Positions 1 through 9,568 of a stretch of 23,833 nt of DNA are shown here, piece by piece. Source of the stretch: Chara braunii (Eukaryota; Streptophyta; Charophyceae; Charales; Characeae); NCBI GenBank assembly GCA_003427395.1, contig BFEA01000080.1, positions 1,542,917 through 1,566,749 on the forward strand, read 5' to 3'. The first letter of the stretch is position 1. Every line of letters begins with the position of its first letter. The notes beneath the pieces are model-generated. The model saw only the letters and a program-made list of their open reading frames with translations. It searched no databases and was not told where the DNA came from. Position numbers and translations under genes: made by a program.

Positions 1-1120
1 AGATGTATCCTGATTGGTTCTCTTACAGCAGCATTAGACAGAACTGGCTATGGTAGTATACAACAGTCCTAATCTAATCTGTCTGTGAGGTGTTAGCAGT
101 CTGTCCACCAACTAATCAAAGATACAGAAAGACCATGTTGCAGATGTATGATGAGTGGGTATGGTTGTGTATACAGTTGAGCACCAATTGGAACCTACCC
201 TCCCCTCAATCCAACATACCGGACAGCATCAATGAGCAAGCGGTGTCTTCGTGTGTTTGTCGGCCCACCCCTGTGCCCAAGTCGTTACCGAGCAAGCCAG
301 CCGAACCACTCTTATTTACCCTCGTACGGCGACGAGCCTTCCTGTCCATGTGATCTGGTTGATCAGGAGGAATTTATAGAGCGCCCCCATCTCTTCAGGA
401 ATTATTTAACGCCGCAGTCAGGACGACGATCACAGCCAGATTCACAATGAACTCCCAACCAGAAATCTTTATAGACCGTCTGGTAAGCGTCTGTCATGGG
501 CTGGCACACCCGGCAGGACTTCTATTCAGCGCAGCAAGTGCCAAAATGGACAGCAGCCATCGCATGTGTGGGCTACTCCCATTGGGTTAGCATGGTGACC
601 GTGACCCAGTGCTTCAACCAGGGCCCTTCAGAGGCACCGCCCTTTCTCCTTCCAGATGCTGCTGGGAAGATTGTCGTCTCTCAAGGTAGCGAGCTCACGA
701 CACCTCACCAAAAGAGAGGACTCTCAAGTTGGACTCACTTCCTCACGGTAAGAAGAGATTGAGAGAGTAGATAAGGTAAGGGAACAACGTACCTGGAGAT
801 AGCTGCCCCCAACCACAGATTTCTCACCAATTGAGCTGAGTGTGCATTTGATGACCGGTCCTTGGCCTCGGTACCACCCACAACGCAATGCAGTTCCACC
901 TCAGCCGAATGCCACATCAGCATGCTCTCATCACCAATCATACATTCCGCCTGTCACCACGGCATAAACTGCCGTCTTAGCCTTCCGGCGCACCCCTCTC
1001 TACCCAGGGCGTGCGCCTATCAATGGCCTGGCGTCACAAGAACCAACTGCGAAGAAGCATCATCAACGCACCAAGTCTGTATAACGCCAGTGTGCCAAAG
1101 GTAAGTGGTGAATCATACCA

Positions 1121-1132
1121 GCTCCGATACCA
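1121..1132 (-). other. tRNA-iMet primer-binding site of gypsy copy 1
   Basis: The plus strand reads GCTCCGATACCA, one base different from the 3' end of plant initiator tRNA-Met (GCTCTGATACCA). The minus strand is therefore a primer-binding site starting TGGTATCGGAGC, 3 bases from the LTR end. This fixes the element as minus-strand. Confidence 0.8.
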
Positions 1133-1135
1133 AAT

Positions 1136-2177
1136 TGCAAGGAACATGAATATGGACGAAGCACAGAAATCCAGATTGCAAAATCACACTGAAGTCCAAG
1201 TAGTCAAAGCCAGAGCAGATAGCACAATGGAATCGAGTAACCATCCATTTGAGAATGATACAGAAGAATCGTGAGTCAATGTCCAGGCCCAATAGGGCAA
1301 CACCAACAGCATAACCCAATGTAGCTCTCTCTTGTGAATGGCGCCAGGCGCCCTATCTACTCTACAGACTAAGCCTACAACTACAGCAATGAAAGCAACC
1401 AGACAACTTGACTACCAGCAAGTGATGATGTCAACACCAATGCTGACCTCCACCTCCACCAGGTACGTGTTCTCTTCACCCACACTCTCCCTTGTTACCC
1501 ACACAGCGGCCTTCACCTTCGAAGAACCACCTTCGCCCTCACCCCTCTGCGCACACAGGCAGCCCGGCTATGGCCGCCAGCGCCCTGCGCCCACAGGCAG
1601 CGCCCTACCGCCTAGCGCTGTCCTGCTCTCCTCAGCCTTAGCGCAGCGCAGCATCCATGCAACGCAGCAGCGTGCCGGCCTTGCTCGCAATGGCCAAGAT
1701 CCCTGCCCACTCGCCCTGCTTGCCTATGTGCCAGTGTTGCGTGTGGGCGGCCTCCCTTCAGCCTGCGACTGGGCCCCAGTGCCTGAACCCAGGCCCGATG
1801 CAGTTGGGGCCCGGGTGATGCAGTTGCGCCTCTTTTGTCAAGGCCTGCGGCCAGATTCAGATAGTGAGCCGATTTCCCTTTGGCATTTTCGGCCTCTATA
1901 CCCAGCATGCATTGTCGGCCTCACGTTCAAGTGCCCAGGGCCTAACTAACTCAGAGGCCCTGGGATCTCCACATTTGCAGAGATTTGAGACTCGGTGCAC
2001 ACCAACCAACTGGCGTGCTGCAACTGTATGGACCCCACGTCGTGAAATGTTTGCACAGAGGGCTCTTGTTGATTTGCTGGCCCGCCTTCACTTAGGGCGG
2101 GCACGAGGCTTGCTGGGGCCTTAGCCCAGAACATGTACATCATGGCAAGGCCCCTTCTCGAGGGCTCAATCCTCACA
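1136..2177 (-). repeat. LTR of gypsy copy 1 (1042 bp)
   Basis: On the minus strand it begins TGTGAGGA and ends CCTTGCA, the TG...CA form of an LTR. It matches the LTR at 9569-10625 and the solo LTR at 11562-12602 along its length. The low-coordinate edge lies 3 bases from the primer-binding site complement. The first 4 bases outside the other edge are GATG (2178-2181), the expected target duplication; the partner is outside the window. A stem-loop at 2080-2102 (GCCCGCC/GGCGGGC) is kept in copy 2. Confidence 0.85.
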
Positions 2178-2322
2178 GATGTAACGACTGCACCGCTATG
2201 TGCAACATGGGCTCTGTGAAATTGGATTCCCCATGCAGATGCAGCGATGTGTGCAAATGATGTAACGACTGCCCCACTGTGTGCAACATGGGTTCAGTGA
2301 AATTGGATTCTCCATGCAGATG
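2178..2322. repeat. Two-copy 64-bp direct repeat, spaced 81 bp
   Basis: Segments at 2178-2241 and 2259-2322 both start 'gatgtaacgactgc' and end 'ccatgcagatg', with a handful of substitutions between. The array abuts the LTR of copy 1 directly, so its first bases would form the target site of that insertion. No coding role is seen. Confidence 0.85.
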
Positions 2323-3072
2323 TGGAGTATCAGTGGATGTTTCTTGGTGTTCTATTTCTGCCGTGTGTGTGGTTCTGCCTCTTCTTCTCTTCTGCATTAT
2401 GCTTTGCTGTGTCACGTGGCACTTTTTTTTCTTTTTCTTTCAGATTCACATGATCTGCGTGATATCGTTGCAGTTTGCCCAGGTTGCTTTGGCTTTTGTT
2501 TGTGGAGGCTTTTATTGTGTTCGGTTTTCCTTTTGTTTTGGTTGGTTGGTTCACAGTATTTCGGCGCTGCCGTTGCCCAGCCTCTTGCACGCCGGGCTAC
2601 CCCGTTGGTTGGTCCTACTATCAATCTGCCAGCTGGTCTATGATTGAACAACTCTCTGACTGGCTGGCGGAGGCAAGGACGACGGGGAAGCAAAGGACCC
2701 AACAAATGCGGACATTGAAATGCCAACTGGAAAGGGGGCGGAGTTTGCTTGGGAACGACTGCTTCTTGCCAGCAGGGCCCAACTGCTCTGCGCATTTTGT
2801 TGTGGTTGTGGGTGTATGTTTTGACTCGGTTGGGCAGGCATTTAAAATATGACTCCAATCATTGCTTCAGGGTGTGAGGTCTAATCCGCATCTATGCATT
2901 TTTTTAAAATAGTTACGCCATTGTGATTGTGGATATACAGTTCAGGCTTTTCTACGAATGGGCCTAGCTCAGGCCATACTCACACTAGCACTTTCCATAT
3001 TGCATCACACCGTAATTTTGGCCACACCTGTTTGCATCGAGCTGCGATTCAGTCCGAGGGAAAAAGTCCTAG
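2323..3072. other. Unassigned region with overlapping open frames, no recognised gene
   Basis: Several reading frames of 120-150 codons overlap on both strands, but none resembles a known family. They are rich in codons produced by T-rich/G-rich composition (runs of Leu, Phe, Val, Cys). A good acceptor-like sequence (T-rich tract then CAG) ends at 2451 and is followed by about 39 bases ending in CAG at 2490, but the following GTTGCT is a weak donor. I do not call an exon. Confidence 0.3.
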
Positions 3073-3077
3073 TGCGA

Positions 3078-3160
3078 GTATGCCCTCAGTTGGCGCACCC
3101 GTGAACTGTTGAAACACAGACCCAAGTTCGAATCCAGATGCGGCCAGATGAACATAATAA
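3078..3160 (+). repeat. tRNA-like segment, possible SINE head
   Basis: Bases 3081-3096 (TGCCCTCAGTTGGCGC) resemble a tRNA A box (TRGCNNAGTTGG). Bases 3125-3135 (AGTTCGAATCC) match the B box of RNA polymerase III promoters. They start 44 bases apart, the spacing found in tRNA genes. A cloverleaf does not form: the T-stem pairs at only about two of five positions, so this is not a functional tRNA. An A-rich stretch with 'aacataataaaata' follows. A decayed tRNA-derived SINE or pseudo-tRNA is the best reading. Confidence 0.35.
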
Positions 3161-3492
3161 AATAGGTCTGACCTAACCGGGGCCGGTCATAATGACATGT
3201 CAAAGCTGTATCCCTTCCAAAAAACCAAAAAGTTTAAGAGAAAACTGTTCCAAGCTTTCGTTTTATTCTCACCCTTCGATTTGATGCGAGTGGGCTCGAG
3301 CTGAACTGATGGTTCACTTGTTTCTGTGACGACGCTTGTCTGCGTTTGTGTGATTCCACCTACCTTTCTTTCTGTGTGTGCTCAGCAAGCAGGTGCTAGA
3401 TCATTCTTGACAATGCTTGTCAACACAGTGGTCAAATCAGGGAAAGAGGATGATATGGGGCAAGGTACGAGATTACCATCCATGATGATCTG
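3161..3492. other. No gene seen
   Basis: No open frame with recognisable content and no clear splice-bounded exon. A short GC palindrome (ACCGG-gg-CCGGT) near 3174-3186 is the only structure noticed. Confidence 0.4.
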
Positions 3493-3573
3493 AAAGGACT
3501 ATCTAGTAGTATCTACTGTGAAGGACTATCTAGTAGTATCTACTGTAAAGGACTATCTAGTAGTATCTACTGT
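3493..3573. repeat. 27-bp minisatellite, three copies
   Basis: Units start at 3493, 3520 and 3547 and read aaaggactatctagtagtat followed by ctactgt. Copies are identical except for one A/G at the first base of the second unit. Each unit holds the near-palindrome agtag-tat-ctact. Confidence 0.95.
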
Positions 3574-3752
3574 AAAATTGTGTGAACTGAACGAGACTGT
3601 TTTCTGAATCAGGCATTTCAGAAGGTGAGCCAACATTTTATCCTTTTTTCTGTTATTTTTTTCCACATCTTACAGTTTCTTTATTTTTCAAATTTGCCTA
3701 AAGGAAATGTTTGACTAATCAGTATTAACAAGGCAAGGCATGGCAAGGCAAC

Positions 3753-3754
<2 letters not shown>

Positions 3755-3826
<72 letters not shown>

Positions 3827-3944
3827 CTGTGTGTGTGTGTGTGTGTGTGTTTTGGGTGTGTGTGCGTGTGTGTGCATGTGCGTGCGTGCGTGACACTGCG
3901 TGTGTGCGCGCGCGCGCGTGTGTGTGTGTGTGTGTGTGTGTGTG
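3755..3944. repeat. Compound microsatellite (CT)34 then (GT)n/(GC)n
   Basis: A pure (CT)34 tract covers 3755-3822. It is followed to 3944 by alternating purine-pyrimidine DNA, mainly GT with blocks of GC (gcgcgcgcgcgc near 3906-3917). Open frames across it on both strands (Leu-Ser repeats on plus, Glu-Arg and His-Thr repeats on minus) are products of the repeat and not genes. Confidence 0.97.
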
Positions 3945-4129
3945 AAGTTCTCTCAAGTTCTCACATGATTCATTCAGCCAGCTCGTGAGACTGAATTGGC
4001 CTGCGCCATCTGAAGTCAGTTTGTTTTTGCCATGAATTGGGCGGCACAGTCTCCACTCGTTCATCTTTTTGCGGTGTTGACTCGTCCTGAAGTCTGCATA
4101 GCCTGTGAGTCTCAGATGTCTGGGAGCAC

Positions 4130-4154
4130 CAGATCAACCAGTTTGGTTGATCTG
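4130..4154. repeat. Perfect 10-bp stem hairpin
   Basis: CAGATCAACC (4130-4139) pairs with GGTTGATCTG (4145-4154) around the loop AGTTT. It lies just upstream of the coiled-coil exon. Whether it functions is unknown. Confidence 0.7.
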
Positions 4155-4270
4155 CAGAAGTCAGGTAGATCATGGTGGCAGCTGCTATGAGTTATTCAAC
4201 GATTCAACTGCTTCACTTGTCTTATCTCACCCTGCGGCTATCTGGTTTTGCGATGCTGTTCATTCTGGAG

Positions 4271-4359
4271 AAATTCGCAAGTTGGAAGAGGAGGTTAGAT
4301 CGCTGGAGGAGCTCGCCAACCAAATCATGGAAGAAATCAGGGATCTTAGGAAAGAAAAG
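4271..4359 (+). CDS. Internal exon encoding a coiled-coil segment, p24/TMED-like (tentative)
   Basis: The frame reads EIRKLEEEVRSLEEL then ANQIMEEIRDLRKEK and stops at a strong donor, AAAAG|gtacac (gt at 4360-4361), in phase 0. A pyrimidine-rich stretch precedes AG at 4269-4270; an AG at 4280-4281 is the other plausible acceptor. The heptad pattern and spacing resemble the lumenal coiled coil of p24/emp24 (TMED10, plant p24-delta) cargo receptors, where a pattern like ELRxLEDxxxxIxxxxxYxxxRE precedes the membrane span. Those proteins cycle between ER and Golgi in COPI/COPII vesicles. I could not find the flanking exons (GOLD domain, membrane span, KK tail) in the window. Any other coiled-coil protein remains possible. 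Confidence 0.4.
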
Positions 4360-4361
4360 GT

Positions 4362-4752
4362 ACACCTTTTGCTCTCCCACTGTGCATCCACTGTCTTATT
4401 GTTGTTGCTAAGTTGCCACCGACTTGGGTATGGCTCTTGCTCACCTTCCTGTCCCTCTTTTCCTGTCAATCTACTCTCGTGCTTTCTTCACAAGCATATT
4501 GGTGTTCTCTATGACTATTACTTGAACTAACAGCAGGCTACAGGATAGTCCTGCTTGAGTGCGCTTTATTACATCATGCTTCCTTCCTCTACTGGAGGCA
4601 ACACTGGCAACCTTTATGATGCACTTTCAATGGATTTATAATTTTATAAGTAATGCCTGGCACTCCAGCCTGCTCACAGCGATGAGGAATATCTCTGTGG
4701 TCTTCCCCTATTCCTTGAGAAGCCCCCCAATCTCTGTAATCTGGCTGCCACG
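4362..4752. other. Likely intron or intergenic DNA
   Basis: The sequence after the 4360 donor is T-rich and shows no conserved reading frame. If the exon at 4271-4359 is real this is intron. No acceptor plus convincing next exon was recognised. Confidence 0.3.
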
Positions 4753-4860
4753 ACCGTCTTCACCCAAATAGAATGCCCTGTCGTTACAGCCGTATGTAGA
4801 CTGAAAGTTGCACCAAATACGGCTATAATGACCGGGCATTGTGTTCGGGGGAAGAAGGTA
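4753..4860. mobile_element. Hairpin miniature inverted-repeat element, copy A
   Basis: The left arm (CCGTCTTCACCCAAATAG.. from 4754) is the imperfect reverse complement of the right arm ending GGGGGAAGAAGG near 4859, with arms of roughly 45 bases and a short loop. The same family occurs at 16200-16310 and 17499-17595; all three share the arm core GTCATTATAGC and the loop-side sequence CTGAAAGTTGC. No coding capacity. This is the form of a non-autonomous DNA transposon (MITE). The superfamily cannot be set from the termini alone. Confidence 0.75.
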
Positions 4861-5122
4861 GTCTGCGGGTCTCGCCCGCAATTGCGGTTCAGCTTGATGT
4901 GGATCTTTCCTGCCTAGAGGCAGAAGGCACTATACCAGCGAAGTAGGCCTAAAAATCGGGGTTCTACAAGTTGCAATGACCGGGCATTGTGTTCGGGGGA
5001 AGAAGGTAGTCTGCGGGTCTCGCCCGCAATTGCGGTTCAGCTTGATGTGGATCTTTCCTGCCTAGAGGCAGAAGGCACTATACCAGCGAAGTAGGCCTAA
5101 AAATCGGGGTTCTACAAGTTGC
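4827..5122. repeat. Exact tandem duplication, 2 x 148 bp
   Basis: Copy one is 4827-4974 and copy two is 4975-5122; I see no difference between them, and the first 5 bases of a third copy follow (aatga, 5123-5127). The unit begins inside the right arm of the hairpin element at 4753-4860, so half of that element has been duplicated. Perfect identity means a recent duplication or an assembly artefact. Confidence 0.95.
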
Positions 5123-5126
5123 AATG

Positions 5127-5494
5127 AGGGACCACAACTTGAACTGCACAATGCTTGACCGAGGAGGTGGTTCCATCCTTGGTCTGACATCTCTGCCTGC
5201 ATTGGTCATGCCTCTGACCGCGGGGAACTGTAGGACAGTTGCACCATGGTCTGTGGGATGATCAATGTAAACGGTTTCGTTCACAGGAATTGCTACGATG
5301 ATGTTTTCTTGCCTCAGGAAACCGTCGGCACACTCTTGGATGTTGCCGATCACTTCTCTGCCCTGGTGTCGCATCAGGGCAATGTGTGAAAGCTCTGCAA
5401 GCTTCTCCCTCTGCACGGCTAGAAGATTCTGTTCCACTTTGTCGCAGGCATTGCATCTGCCAGAATGGGCTGCCCCTCCTTTCATGATTGGCAT
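5127..5494 (-). CDS. Unrecognised coding candidate (about 122 codons)
   Basis: A minus-strand frame starts at the ATG at 5494-5492 and stays open through the 148-bp duplication to 5078; only the part outside the duplication is counted. It has balanced amino-acid use, unlike the repeat-driven frames nearby. It carries a CNACDK motif near residue 14, a helical stretch near residues 20-50 (VEQNLLAVQREKLAELSH) and a Val/Ile-rich stretch (ENIIVAIPVNETVYIDHP). I do not recognise the family. The start is uncertain: the frame may be an internal exon, since 'cacaatatccag' on the minus strand just upstream is acceptor-like. A retroelement fragment is also possible. Confidence 0.3.
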
Positions 5495-5499
5495 ACACC

Positions 5500-6169
5500 C
5501 TCTTCATCTGGATATTGTGTATGCATTTTGTGACCACGGACATTATGTTGAATTTGGGCTGGTTTGACACATGGGCGTGTTTGCAGCTCCTGTTCAACTA
5601 CAACTTGGTGAGGCTTATACTTGAGAGGAGAGATGAATACAAGGAAAAGAGAAGCAGTGAAAGAAGCTGTAAGAAAGAAAGAAAAGAAAGAACAGAAAAA
5701 GGCAGAAAGAGTGGTTTGAGTGTGCACCGAAAAAAGCAGAAGGAATGGTTTTAATGTGCCTCATGCTGCCGGATCTTCTCTTCATTTATTTTGCAAATTG
5801 TGCTTTTTTTGTGAGGAAGCCACTATATTTGGTGGCCTGTCTTTGGAGATGATACACAGCCTGCCTTTCACTGTTGCATTTCATATGCTTGTGGATTGCC
5901 TATGCCGTTTCAAACAGCTGGGCTGGTATGTCATGAGGTACCTACATAATTACATCATACCTCATGTGATGTGCTGCACTATTTTGTTGGCATGTTGGAA
6001 TCCACACAAGCGAAAACCGTAAAAGTGAGATGGGGAGGGGAATGGCATGGATAAGAATGAGGATTGGAAGAGGGATTTAAAAGAGTATACGGGGGAGAGG
6101 TGGGGGATGAGGACAAGGAGGAGAGGAGAAGGCGGAGGTCTATGTGTTTAGGTATGGGCCAGGAAGTAG
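5500..6169. other. Unassigned DNA with two polypurine stretches
   Basis: A/G-rich stretches lie at about 5615-5720 and 6025-6140 on the plus strand. The short open frames here show Lys/Arg/Glu- or Gly/Glu-rich composition from that bias and no family signature. Confidence 0.4.
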
Positions 6170-6173
6170 ACTG
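6170..6173. repeat. Target-site duplication ACTG (left)
   Basis: ACTG directly precedes the LTR end TGCCAGG and matches ACTG at 10626-10629 beyond the other LTR end. Confidence 0.8.
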
Positions 6174-6357
6174 TGCCAGGAATATGAGTGAGAGCGATAT
6201 ACAGAAAACCAAGTTGCATAATCACGCAGATGACCAGATGGTCATGTACAAGCAGAGAGCACAAATGCACCGAGATTCCATCCAAATAAGAGCAATACAA
6301 AGAACACGTGAGCCAGTGTTCAAGCCCTCAGCCCACACCAACACGGTATTCAACGAT
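6174..6357 (-). repeat. Truncated 3' LTR of gypsy copy 2
   Basis: About 184 bases match 9569-9752, the 3' (U5-side) end of the full LTR. The remaining roughly 870 bases of the LTR are gone. The junction with the integrase frame is near 6357, after the codons for SLYNNAI. Confidence 0.9.
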
Positions 6358-6972
6358 AGCATTGTTGTACAGACTGGCGATGAGAGGTAACTTCTCATCC
6401 CAGTCATTTTGGCTGGGCTTTATGTGATGCCTCAGCAGATGCTGCACCACTTGGTTCATCTGTTCAGCCTGCCTGTTGGCTTTGGGATGATTCCCAGAAG
6501 TCATCGGGAGTTGGCTGCCCATCTGTTCTGCAGCCTTCTTCCACATTTCACCAGTGAAGCGGACATCTCTATCACTAACGATAGTCTTTGGCAGTCCAAA
6601 GTCACGCACCCAGTTATCCATGAATAACTTGATGACATGCTCAGTCCTGGCGGTCTCCGGCATGGCAATTAGTCTAGCGTACTTAGTGAACCTATCAACT
6701 ATGACGAAGATATGCATCTTGCCACTCTTGCTGGTCATGAGGGTATCCATGAAGTCCATGGAAACACTCTGTCCTGGACCAGTAGGAATGGGTAGAGGCT
6801 TTAGTAACCCAAGCGGAGCTCGAGTCCGCGACTTGTCCCACTGACAGGCCTGACAGGTCTGTTCATACTTTTTGGCATCGTCCAGCATGTTAGGCCACCA
6901 GAATCGTTGCACTAAGTTAGCACCAGTCTTCTTATAGCCAAAATGTCGGTTGAGGGTGGTTGAGCACCTCCT
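6358..6972 (-). pseudogene. Ty3/gypsy integrase remnant
   Basis: One open frame carries an integrase core. In the open frame that starts at 7011, the zinc-binding region shows H12, H23 (RHFGYKK), C53 and C56 (CQACQ). The catalytic triad is D86 (SMDF), D147 (SDRD) and E183 (QAEQ), with 35 residues between the second D and the E, as in DD35E integrases. The block 'VDRFTKYARLI' is also typical of this family. Integrase inserts the element cDNA into host DNA. The N-terminal edge is fused to gag by deletion and the spacing H12-H23 is abnormal. The C-terminus is cut after residue 219, where LTR sequence begins, so the C-terminal domain is missing. The conserved QxERxN motif reads QAEQMN. The core is otherwise intact but there is no upstream pol. 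Confidence 0.93.
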
Positions 6973-6974
6973 AG

Positions 6975-8230
6975 CGTGGCCTCTAAGTCCAAGGCCTTTC
7001 TGCGGTCTCAAATGTTTGGTATTCGAGGCGAGCCTCGCTGGCTAGCGAGTTCCGGATGTCTATGGGAAGACATCTCAAGAACATGGTCATTAAGACCTGC
7101 GGATCATAGCGAACTCCTGGGACCACAATGAGACGTTCTACGGTGGAGGTAAGTTCGCGCACAGACTTGTACTTCTTAGCATCAGGTCGGAGCAACGCAT
7201 CAGTGGCCTGCTGGGCCTTCTGTGGGTTGTGCCAGCGCGCTTCTACCAAGTCCATAAAACTCTCTAAAGTTTGGGTCTTTGCCCACTCACTCGTGTTTCT
7301 CCCGAATTCCTTTGAAGCCTCTAATCATCTAACCATCGCGCTGCTGACCCTTCCGACAGGATGCGGCAGTGATCACCTCCTCCTCTACCAGCGTCCTGTT
7401 CGTCCCGACCCACACTGGAACCGTTCTTAACCAAGTGTCAAGAGCCTCATCCTTCTTATCACCTGAGAAGGTTGAGGGTGGCTTCAGTGGAATCTTGGGG
7501 TACCAAGGCTGATGGGACCGGCTGTTGTGTAGCTGCAGCTGCTGTTCCAGAAGATGAAGAAGCAGCAGTCTGTGTAGCTGCTGCTGACGTACCACTCGGT
7601 GAACTGCTAAACTGAGACATAGTAGGACCAATCATCATCGGTGTGGCAACTGGCGATGGGAAAGCTGGAGGCCGGAAACTGGGCCCACCTATTGGAGATG
7701 GGAAAGCTCTTCCCACTCCCTGCATGGTGCTCAGAATCTGGTCAAGGGTGTCCTGGATAGCATCCAGTTTGCTGTCCATGTATGCGTGCATGGACAGGAG
7801 ACCTGCCTTGAGGATCCGCGTGGTGTTCAGTAGCTTCTCTAAGTGCCTTCTCTAGCCGTAAGCGGATCAACTCCACTTGCTGGAGTTCAATGGCTTCCCT
7901 AGTGCGTGGAGGTGGTGAGCTGAACCACGAGGCCGCCCTCTGACTGGAAAAGCTTGTCGCCACTGTGCTGGATGTGGCCTGCGAAGTGAGCGGCATGCGT
8001 AAACTCATCTGACTAGATGTAGCTGCTGAGGTAGCTGCTGAGGTAGCAGCAGTCGGAGCCATAGCTGCTACAGTGGCTGTTGCCGCTGCCAGAGTTCGCT
8101 CGGCTGCTGCTGCCGCTTCCCTAGCCCTTTGTAAGCGTTCGGCTACTGCCTCCTGTTGCAGAGCCCTCTGTCCCCCAGGGGGTAAAACTTGGTGCACTAT
8201 GGGGACTCTAAGGGACTCCTGACGTGTCAC
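6975..8230 (-). pseudogene. Ty3/gypsy gag remnant with frameshifts
   Basis: The frame opens at the ATG at 8230-8228. It runs through a Gln/Arg/Ala-rich helical N-terminus (ERLQRAREAAAAAERTLAAA), a Ser/Thr/Ala linker and a second helical segment (QQVELIRLRLEKALREA). The frame then shifts near 7800 into SMHAYMDSKLDAIQDTLDQI, and again near 7500 into the conserved capsid entry PKIPLKPPSTFSGDK..DTWL. The segment 7255-7370 is scrambled; the frame resumes as MDLVEARWHNPQKAQQATDA and continues through RLEYQTFETA before shifting again near 7005. This order matches the Retrotrans_gag domain. Gag forms the virus-like particle that packages element RNA. No zinc knuckle remains before the deletion junction. 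At least four breaks make it non-functional. Confidence 0.88.
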
Positions 8231-9552
8231 TCTCCTTCATGCAGTCTGTCCTCACCACTGCCTGGTCCGCTCATCAGCTATGCATACACTCTGTGCACTA
8301 ATGCTCTCGCTGGAGCCTACCACAGCATGTGTCTGACCGAGTCGAAAAATAAATAAGAATAAATAAACATTCGGTAAGTTGCCGAGGCTACTGATCAAGC
8401 GGTATTTAACAGCATTCACACAAACTGTACACATGATCTACTCCTACCTTGATTAGTTTCACTCACAGCAGTGTCGATCAGAACTGGCAATGGTAGAACA
8501 CTGCAGTACTAGTCTAGGCTGTCTGTTAGGTGTCAGCAGTCAGTCCACCAACTAATGAAAAATAAAAATAGATCGTGTGAGCAGATGTATGCACAATGGG
8601 TGTAGTTGTGATTGATAGTTGAGTCTCAATTGGAGTCTCCCTCCCCTGTATCCAACGTGCCTGTCCACATCATCGAGCAGCGGTGTCTAAGGTGTGCATT
8701 AACGGCCCACCGCTGTGCCCAATGTTTATGCTTATGACCAGAACTGCCCGTTATTTATCCTCGCGTGCAACGAGCCTTACGTCTGACTGATCTGGCTAAT
8801 CAAGAGGCAGTTTAAGGACGGCCCCCACGGTCCTCAGGAATTATTTAATGTCGCAATCAGGACGACGATCACAGCCTGTGGACGACTCAGACCCCTGCCA
8901 GAAATATTTATAGACGGTCTGGATAGCCTCCGCATAGGACTGCTCAGTCCGCACACCCCTTCTATCAGTGCAGCAAAGAGCCTCAAAGGACCAAGCAGCA
9001 TGGCCTGCGTGTACTACTCCCATGGGTTGGTATGGTGACTGGGACCCGTGCTTCGACCAGGGCCCTTCAGAGGCACCGCGCTCTTCTGCCAGATGCGCCA
9101 CATGGAAGAATGTCGTCTCTTAAGGTAGAGCACTCACGACTCCTTACACAAAAGAGAGGACACTCAAGGTTGGACTCACTTCCTCATGGTAAGAAGAGAT
9201 TGAGGGGGTAGATAAGGGAAGGGAACAACGTACCTGGAGATAGCTGCCCCCAACCACAGATTTCTCACCAATTGAGCCGGCGTGCATTTCGATGACCGGT
9301 CTAGTTTCGGTACCACCCACAACGCAATGCAGTGCCACCTCAGCCAAAATGCCACATCAGCATGCTCTCATCATCATACATACATCCACTGTCGCCACAG
9401 CTCCCACGCTGTTGCCACAGCCTTCCTGCGGCGCACCCCTCTACCCGGGTGCCGCAAACACAAGCCAGTGCCAATGTATCCTCACTGCACAGAAGCGTCG
9501 TCAGCGCACCAAGTAACAATGTCACCGGTGGCAGATAGGTGATCTCGAACCA
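8231..9552 (-). other. Long untranslated leader of gypsy copy 2
   Basis: Between the primer-binding site and the gag start lie about 1.3 kb without a conserved reading frame. From 8441 upward it aligns with 1-1120 of copy 1. Frames within it differ between the copies, arguing against coding. Confidence 0.7.
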
Positions 9553-9564
9553 GCTCTGATACCA
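9553..9564 (-). other. tRNA-iMet primer-binding site of gypsy copy 2
   Basis: The plus strand reads GCTCTGATACCA, identical to the 3' end of plant initiator tRNA-Met, so the minus strand is TGGTATCAGAGC. It lies 4 bases (ATTT on plus) from the LTR edge at 9569. Confidence 0.9.
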
Positions 9565-9568
9565 ATTT

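Larger units (their letters stand above)
1..2177 (-). mobile_element. LTR retrotransposon copy 1 (Ty3/gypsy family), leader plus 5' LTR, truncated by window start
   Basis: The whole stretch aligns by eye with 8441-10625, which belongs to a recognisable minus-strand gypsy element. On the minus strand the order is 5' LTR (2177 to 1136), primer-binding site (1132-1121), then a leader of about 1.1 kb that continues past base 1. Blocks shared with 8441-9552 include the 'attatttaa..cgc..tcaggacgacgatcacagcc' region at 402-436 and the 'gggcccttcagaggcaccgc' block near 621. No gag or pol reading frame lies inside the visible part; the open frames here are short and not conserved between the two copies. 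The body of this element should lie to the left of the window. Family membership is inferred from the homologous copy. Confidence 0.85.

Noticed and set aside
1338-1949. 203-codon plus-strand frame
   Set aside because: It is inside the LTR of copy 1, antisense to the element, and not conserved in the LTRs at 9569 and 11562.
3681-4064. 127-codon minus-strand frame with HT and RE repeats
   Set aside because: It is a direct translation of the CT/GT microsatellites.
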